Source: Clostridia bacterium
GTDB taxonomy: Bacteria; Bacillota; Clostridia; Christensenellales; Borkfalkiaceae
Assembly (NCBI GenBank): GCA_017626305.1
Contig: JAGAIW010000136.1
Location: forward strand, 1 to 48,982
Reading direction: 5' to 3'
Length of the DNA stretch: 48,982 bases
Below the pieces are notes generated by a model. The model did not search any database and was not told the origin of the DNA. It saw only the letters and a list, made by a program, of their open reading frames with translations. Positions 45,392 through 48,982 of this stretch are shown one piece after another; position 1 is the first letter of the stretch, and every line of letters begins with the position of its first letter. The position numbers were made by a program, and so were the translations under genes.

Positions 45392-46329
45392 GCAAAATAG
45401 GAAAAATACTTTTGACTGGTTTTATTTTATTGCTGTGCGGCGGTATTATTTTCGTCATTTGCCTTGCTTTTTCGGGTTGGGATATCCGTTTTCTTTCCAA
45501 CGTTACCGCCCAAGAAATAGAGTATACCGAACCCCCCGAATCGCAGCTTACGAATATCACGATTGATTACGAAAACACGGATATTTTGGTGTACACGCAG
45601 GACGCCCCTACCGTTCGTATCGTCTATCCGCAATCGTTTTATAAAAACGGCGAAAAGGCGACGGAAGTGACGATTACCGAAACGGAAAACACACTCAAAA
45701 TTACCGAAAAATCGATAAACGGTTGGCAGTTTTGGAACTTTACCGCTCCTAAAACCAAGCTCTACTTACCCGCCGACAGGACGTATACTTTGACTCTTTC
45801 CACCAACAACGGAAACGTTACTTTGGACGGTACGGCGTATAGCGTAAACGCCATTTCCCTTACCACCGACAACGGCAATATCCACACTAAAAAAGCGATT
45901 ACTGCCCAAGGAAAAGTAAACGCGGAAACGAATAACGGCAACATTACTTTGCAGGAAGTTTCGGCGCAAAATATCACCGCGGAAACGGACAACGGTAACG
46001 TACGTTTATATACGGGTGTTGCGACGGAGCAAATCCGTTTAGAAACGAATAACGGCAACGTTACCATAACGAAAAGTGGGACGGCAAACACGGTGCATTT
46101 GTCCAGCGACAACGGCAATATTGAAGTAGACGGCGTAACGGCAGAAAGTATCACTTTCGAAACGGACGTCGGAAACGTCGAAGGCACGGTTATCGGTAAG
46201 AAATCCGACTTTACCATCACCGTAGAACACAACCTTGGCGAAACCGATTTATATCCCCAAACGGGCGGCGCAAAAACGCTACACGTCGAAACGGATATCG
46301 GCAATATCGAAGTGAACTTTACCGAATAA
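45388..46329 (+). CDS. DUF4097-family adhesin-like beta-helix protein, membrane anchored, 313 aa
   Basis: One N-terminal transmembrane segment (about residues 6-28, ILLTGFILLLCGGIIFVICL) and then a beta-solenoid built of repeats with the spaced motif [T/S]xNGN[V/I] (seven or more copies, such as STNNGNVTL, TTDNGNIHT, ETNNGNITL, ETDNGNVRL), which is the DUF4097/DUF2154 pattern. The solenoid would face outside. It starts by ATGA overlap with DUF1700 and is followed by a hairpin terminator. The ORF can be extended upstream within the DUF1700 gene, but ATG 45,388 with AAGGAG is the real start. Probable envelope-stress protein; ligand unknown. Confidence 0.88.
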   Translation: MSKIGKILLTGFILLLCGGIIFVICLAFSGWDIRFLSNVTAQEIEYTEPPESQLTNITIDYENTDILVYTQDAPTVRIVYPQSFYKNGEKATEVTITETENTLKITEKSINGWQFWNFTAPKTKLYLPADRTYTLTLSTNNGNVTLDGTAYSVNAISLTTDNGNIHTKKAITAQGKVNAETNNGNITLQEVSAQNITAETDNGNVRLYTGVATEQIRLETNNGNVTITKSGTANTVHLSSDNGNIEVDGVTAESITFETDVGNVEGTVIGKKSDFTITVEHNLGETDLYPQTGGAKTLHVETDIGNIEVNFTE

Positions 46330-46334
46330 AAAAC

Positions 46335-46367
46335 GGACGACCGATTAAAAAATCGGCCGCCTTTTTT
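46335..46367 (+). terminator. Terminator of the padR-DUF1700-DUF4097 operon
   Basis: GGACGACCGATT pairs with AATCGGCCGCC (with one mismatch), followed by TTTTTTG, 6 bases after the last stop. Its arms resemble the island terminators at 7,334 and 7,629. Confidence 0.8.
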
Positions 46368-46382
46368 GTAGATACATTATGC

Positions 46383-46469
46383 TACGGAAGAAAACCAACT
46401 CCGTTTGCGGTCGGCTCTCGCGCGAACACCCGATTAAAACGGGAACTCTCACTCTTCGCCGCGGCGCAC
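46383..46469. repeat. 87-bp dispersed repeat, copy A
   Basis: 84 of 87 bases match 48,716-48,802, same orientation. It contains three self-complementary parts: CCCG/CGGG around ATTAAAA, TCGCGCGA and CGCCGCGGCG. A short frame through it is not a gene. Part of the 408-base non-coding stretch 46,330-46,737. Confidence 0.9.
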
Positions 46470-46471
46470 GA

Positions 46472-46513
46472 AAAAAAGATATTTTCCGTACTTTTGATAT
46501 GGACTTGAACTCA
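46472..46513. repeat. 42-bp imperfect direct repeat, left flank of the hairpin array
   Basis: About 34 of 42 bases match 46,669-46,710: both begin AAAAAAGATATTTTC and end GGNCTTGAACTCA. The two copies flank the hairpin array. Confidence 0.75.
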
Positions 46514-46668
46514 TGTATCCAATCACGCCGTAAGGCGTGTATGAAATCAATGCAAAGCATTGTATGGAATCCGTTGCAAGACGGTATGGAATCAAGCCGC
46601 AGAAAATGCATCTTTGACGATGCCATACATGCTAACGCGTGATTACATACCAAGCCTACGGCTTGGAT
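46514..46668. repeat. Array of small hairpins joined by TATGnAATC spacers
   Basis: Successive stems: CACGCC/GGCGTG (46,524-46,539), CAATGC/GCATTG (46,548-46,562), CCGT/ACGG (46,571-46,584), GCATC/GATGC (46,608-46,623) and CCAAGCC/GGCTTGG (46,649-46,666). Stems differ, but the joining sequence TATGAAATC or TATGGAATC is kept, and on the other strand TATGTAATC and TATGGCATC appear. Not tandem copies, so covariation of stems with a fixed spacer is the hallmark. No coding potential. Confidence 0.7.
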
Positions 46669-46710
46669 AAAAAAGATATTTTCGCTTTCTTTGATTTGGG
46701 CTTGAACTCA
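46669..46710. repeat. 42-bp imperfect direct repeat, right flank of the hairpin array
   Basis: Partner of 46,472-46,513. It lies just downstream of the ADP-ribosylglycohydrolase stop. Confidence 0.75.
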
Positions 46711-46737
46711 CGCAAATTATAACAACAAAAAATAAAT

Positions 46738-48318
46738 TTATTGTTTTACGATATGCTCCATCGTCAACTTTACTCGATCTGAAATTTTTACTGTCTCTAC
46801 ACCAAAAATGGATGTGTGTAAAGTGTCATTGATCTGTTTTGTCCAATATTCGGGAATTGATTGAATTCCGTTTGCCATACCCAATACGGACCCCACCGTC
46901 GCGCCGTTGCAATCGGTATCAAAGCCAGTTTCAACCGCCATACAAATAGAATTTCCATAGTCACCTTTGCCATACAACAAAGCCGCCGCTACAATCATTG
47001 CGTTTGATATGGTATGACACCAACCGTGCGCGGTATATTCGTCGTATTTGTCGTGAATCATCTCAAAGCATTTTTGCTGAGAAACGCCGCTTTTAAATGC
47101 TTCTACTACGCGCATCACATCCTCGTATAATCTTGAGGTGGAGGGGATTTCCGCCAACCCTCCCGAAATAATATCCTCAATATTGCTCGTGCAGGCGGCG
47201 ATTGCAAGCATGGCGGCGACAAACATTTCTCCGTAAATCCCGTTTTTTATGTGGGATATGGAAGCATCTCTCCAAGCCATTTCTGCCGCAATCTCGGGAT
47301 TTCCGGGATTTATATATCCGAAATAGTCTCCTCTGATCTGAGCCCCGATCCACTCGCGATACGGGTTTTTGTAAATAGCCGATTCAGGTGGAGCAAAGCC
47401 TTTTACGAAATTGCAATAAGCAACCCGTTCCGCAGTACAGTAGGAATCCTTGCCTTGATATTTCAACCATGCTTTTGCAACATCATACGAAGTGAAATCC
47501 TTTCCGTATTTTTGAATGATCTCCTGAGCTAATACTACATAGTTCGTATCGTCATCTACAGGCATGCCATCTATCTCATCTGCATAGCATCTTCCCATAA
47601 ACCCATACTTGTATTTACCGATTATCTCATTTGTAAGATCGCTTCTGTAAATATATCTGCGCATGGGGTAATTGTTGGTTTCTTTTAGAAACGGAACAAG
47701 CTCGTTTGTCCGAATGCCCTCCACAGTTTTTCCAAGCATACATCCGCAAATTCTGCCCACCCACGCCCCGTGAATTTTATCTTCTAAAGTTTTTTCGTCA
47801 TAGGTGTGTATTACTTCGACATTATTTCTCAAGCTTTTTATTTTTTCAATCTCGGAAGGCTCGACATATGGATATTCTTTTTTTGTTTTAGCAGAAGCTA
47901 TAATTTCAAATAAAATGTCGCCAAGCTTCTTTTTTATTTCGCTTTTGGGCAGCCTAGAAACCGAAGAAAAAATATCGCTGTATTTCTCTATGTCAAGACC
48001 TTCTTCTATCGATTGCTGATATTCGATTAGTAGATTAGAGGAATAGAACTCCCAATCGTGAATATTTTGATATTGTGGCTTTATGGATCTTGTTTTGCTC
48101 ATTTCCTCAACGACTCGGTTGTCATTTCCCAAAATAAGTGCGTCAAGAGATACGTCGAAATATTTTGAGATCAAGATAATTTTCTCCAAATCAGGCGTAG
48201 AAAGTCCACTTTCCCATTTTTGAACCGATTGCTGAGATACGCCAAATATTTCGGAAAACTGCGCCTGCGTTAGCTTTGCTTCGTTTCTCAACTTATTTAT
48301 TGCAATTCCTATTTTCAT
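46738..48318 (-). CDS. XRE-type HTH fused to ADP-ribosylglycohydrolase-like domain, 526 aa
   Basis: Residues 1-65 are a Cro/C1-type helix-turn-helix: KLTQAQFSEIFGVSQQSVQKWESG, then DLEKIILISKYFDVSLDALI (quoted in parts). Residues about 180-525 look like an ARH/DraG-type ADP-ribosylglycohydrolase: DKIHGAWVGRICGCMLGKTVEG, PVDDDTNYV (metal Asp cluster), and near the C-terminus ETGFDTDCNGATVGSVLGMANG, with the D-T-D metal ligands. A linker of about 110 residues with Arg/Lys and Glu separates them. Known: ARH enzymes remove ADP-ribose from proteins or nucleic acids. A DNA-binding version could reverse an ADP-ribose mark on DNA, or be a ligand-sensing regulator. Codon use is more AT-rich than the neighbours, suggesting transfer. 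ATG follows AAGGAGG. Confidence 0.85.
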   Translation of the reverse strand: MKIGIAINKLRNEAKLTQAQFSEIFGVSQQSVQKWESGLSTPDLEKIILISKYFDVSLDALILGNDNRVVEEMSKTRSIKPQYQNIHDWEFYSSNLLIEYQQSIEEGLDIEKYSDIFSSVSRLPKSEIKKKLGDILFEIIASAKTKKEYPYVEPSEIEKIKSLRNNVEVIHTYDEKTLEDKIHGAWVGRICGCMLGKTVEGIRTNELVPFLKETNNYPMRRYIYRSDLTNEIIGKYKYGFMGRCYADEIDGMPVDDDTNYVVLAQEIIQKYGKDFTSYDVAKAWLKYQGKDSYCTAERVAYCNFVKGFAPPESAIYKNPYREWIGAQIRGDYFGYINPGNPEIAAEMAWRDASISHIKNGIYGEMFVAAMLAIAACTSNIEDIISGGLAEIPSTSRLYEDVMRVVEAFKSGVSQQKCFEMIHDKYDEYTAHGWCHTISNAMIVAAALLYGKGDYGNSICMAVETGFDTDCNGATVGSVLGMANGIQSIPEYWTKQINDTLHTSIFGVETVKISDRVKLTMEHIVKQ

Positions 48319-48342
48319 AAATTCGCCTCCTTTATTACATTT

Positions 48343-48410
48343 ATTATACAGCTATCAAAATCCCAAAGCAAGCAATTTCGGTTTGTTTTTTATACAACTA
48401 AAAGTTGTAT
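48343..48410 (-). promoter_or_regulatory. Promoter and palindromic operator candidate of the HTH-ARH gene
   Basis: Minus strand: TTGCTT (48,366-48,371), 17-bp spacer, TATAAT (48,343-48,348). A perfect 8-bp inverted repeat ATACAACT-AAA-AGTTGTAT lies at 48,392-48,410, just upstream of the -35. Symmetry suits a dimeric HTH protein, so autoregulation is likely. Confidence 0.6.
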
Positions 48411-48715
48411 GAATTTTTGTATGCGCTGGGATTTTTGGAGAGGTTTGACTTGGACGGGAGTTCGAGCCTGTTCGGTTTCGGAAAATGCTCATTTTTCATC
48501 TACAAAATCGAACTAAAAATTCGCCCGAAAAAAAAGCAAAAAAGCCTTGAAAAATCAAGGCTTTTTGCGGCGATATCTTTTTAATCGCCATTTTATGGCT
48601 GCCCATTTAAGCAGTTATCCGAACACGTTTTTACGTGTTCGAATAGCTCATAGATTGGCTGGAGCGAAGTTATATTGACGGCAAAGCCGTCAAAGCGTCG
48701 CGCCGCCGATTAGAA
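48411..48715. other. Non-coding stretch with several hairpins
   Basis: No gene is seen. Hairpins: AAAGCCTTGA/TCAAGGCTTT followed by Ts at 48,541-48,566; CGAACACG/CGTGTTCG at 48,620-48,641; GACGGC/GCCGTC at 48,677-48,691. The first works as a terminator on the plus strand. Confidence 0.6.
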
Positions 48716-48802
48716 TACGGAAGAAAACAAACCCCGTTTGAGGTCGGCTCTCGCGCGAACACCCGATTAAAACGGGAACTCTCACTCTTCGCCGCGGCGC
48801 AC
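48716..48802. repeat. 87-bp dispersed repeat, copy B
   Basis: Partner of 46,383-46,469 (three mismatches). Its right end abuts the terminator of tRNA-Gln. Confidence 0.9.
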
Positions 48803-48834
48803 AAAAAAAGGCATACCCTTTGGTATGCCTTTTT
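48803..48834. terminator. Bidirectional terminator at the 3' end of tRNA-Gln
   Basis: GGCATACC and GGTATGCC pair around a 4-base loop, with A-run on one side and T-run on the other. It is the end of the minus-strand tRNA transcript. Confidence 0.85.
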
Positions 48835-48837
48835 CCG

Positions 48838-48912
48838 TGGCTGGGGCGAAGTGATTCGAACACCCGAATGACGGAGTCAGAGTCCGTTGCCTTACCGCTT
48901 GGCGACGCCCCA
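48838..48912 (-). tRNA. tRNA-Gln (anticodon CTG), CCA encoded
   Basis: Complete cloverleaf on the minus strand: acceptor TGGGGCG/CGCCCCA with U1-A72, D arm GCC/GGC, anticodon stem ACGGA/TCCGT with loop CTCTGAC (CTG), T arm with TTCGAAT, discriminator G, encoded CCA. 75 bases. Confidence 0.95.
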
Positions 48913-48933
48913 TTATTGCTTTCAACGGCGTTT

Positions 48934-48962
48934 ATTTTATCAAAAAAAACGCATTTTGGCAA
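48934..48962 (-). promoter_or_regulatory. Promoter of tRNA-Gln
   Basis: Minus strand: TTGCCA (48,957-48,962), 17-bp spacer, TAAAAT (48,934-48,939), about 22 bases before the tRNA. Confidence 0.7.
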
Positions 48963-48982
48963 GCGTTTTGCCTATCCTTTCC

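Noticed and set aside
46379-46642. 87-aa frame in the 87-bp repeat and hairpin array, and the related 90-aa minus frame at 48,690-48,962
   Set aside because: Both arise from the repeats; translations are mostly Arg/Cys-rich strings with no ribosome binding site, and the second runs through tRNA-Gln.
46514-46668. CRISPR array
   Set aside because: Joining units are 9 bases and stems differ and are self-complementary. There are no spacers of regular length and no cas genes.
48452-48473. tRNA T-arm remnant (GGGAGTTCGAGCC)
   Set aside because: Only a TTCGA loop with imperfect stems; no acceptor, D or anticodon arm around it.

Overview
The window looks like a chromosomal segment of a low-to-mid GC Gram-positive bacterium, most likely an uncultured member of the Clostridia. 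This is inference from content: a T-box leader on thrS, RNase J, a TrmR/U32-peptidase pair like Bacillus yrrM/yrrO, a YtxC-like gene beside thrS, infC-rpmI-rplT, cdaA, consensus TTGACA-N17-TATAAT promoters and AAGGAG ribosome binding sites. No rRNA gene or species-diagnostic marker is present.

Bases 1 to about 7,924 are the right part of an AT-rich, plus-strand accessory island. It carries the tail of an N6-adenine methyltransferase, a complete cytosine-C5 methyltransferase, an HNH nuclease and a PD-(D/E)XK-like protein (restriction-modification block). A second operon follows with its own promoter: a 3-TM membrane protein, a TIR-domain protein, a second HNH nuclease and a DUF4365-like nuclease of 582 aa. 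The island ends in an intact tRNA-Arg(CCT), a pair of direct repeats that resemble integrase arm sites, and the 5' half of a different tRNA-Arg(CCT) broken at its anticodon loop. I read this as the right attachment site, with the intact tRNA acting as a rescue copy.

From 8.1 kb onward the codon use is richer in GC and the genes are mostly housekeeping on the minus strand. gdhA (plus strand) converges on an operon reading from 15.7 to 9.6 kb: trmR, a U32 peptidase/tRNA hydroxylation gene, asparaginase, M29 aminopeptidase and two CobW-type GTPases. Upstream of it lie RNase J, a 673-aa repeat-rich protein of unknown function, and a P2A-type ATPase behind a yybP-ykoY (Mn2+) riboswitch. Next come yebC, a SpoU rRNA methyltransferase, rplT-rpmI-infC with a leader attenuator and a probable ATC start, a sugar isomerase-like TIM barrel, thrS with T-box, and ytxC. 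leuS runs on the plus strand. Minus-strand genes then resume: an alpha/beta hydrolase, aspartate kinase, cdaA followed by a 34-aa CdaR-like mini-protein, holA, comEC and an 1,884-aa DUF4011-helicase-nuclease protein.

The right end (44.4-49 kb) has a PadR-DUF1700-DUF4097 operon on the plus strand, two 87-bp repeat copies, an array of small hairpins flanked by 42-bp direct repeats, an HTH-ADP-ribosylglycohydrolase fusion with a palindromic operator candidate, and a tRNA-Gln(CTG).

The most promising leads are the TIR-containing four-gene operon in the tRNA-bounded island, the cdaA/mini-CdaR coupling, the hairpin array, and the HTH-ADP-ribosylglycohydrolase fusion. All functions are read from motifs; no database search was possible.
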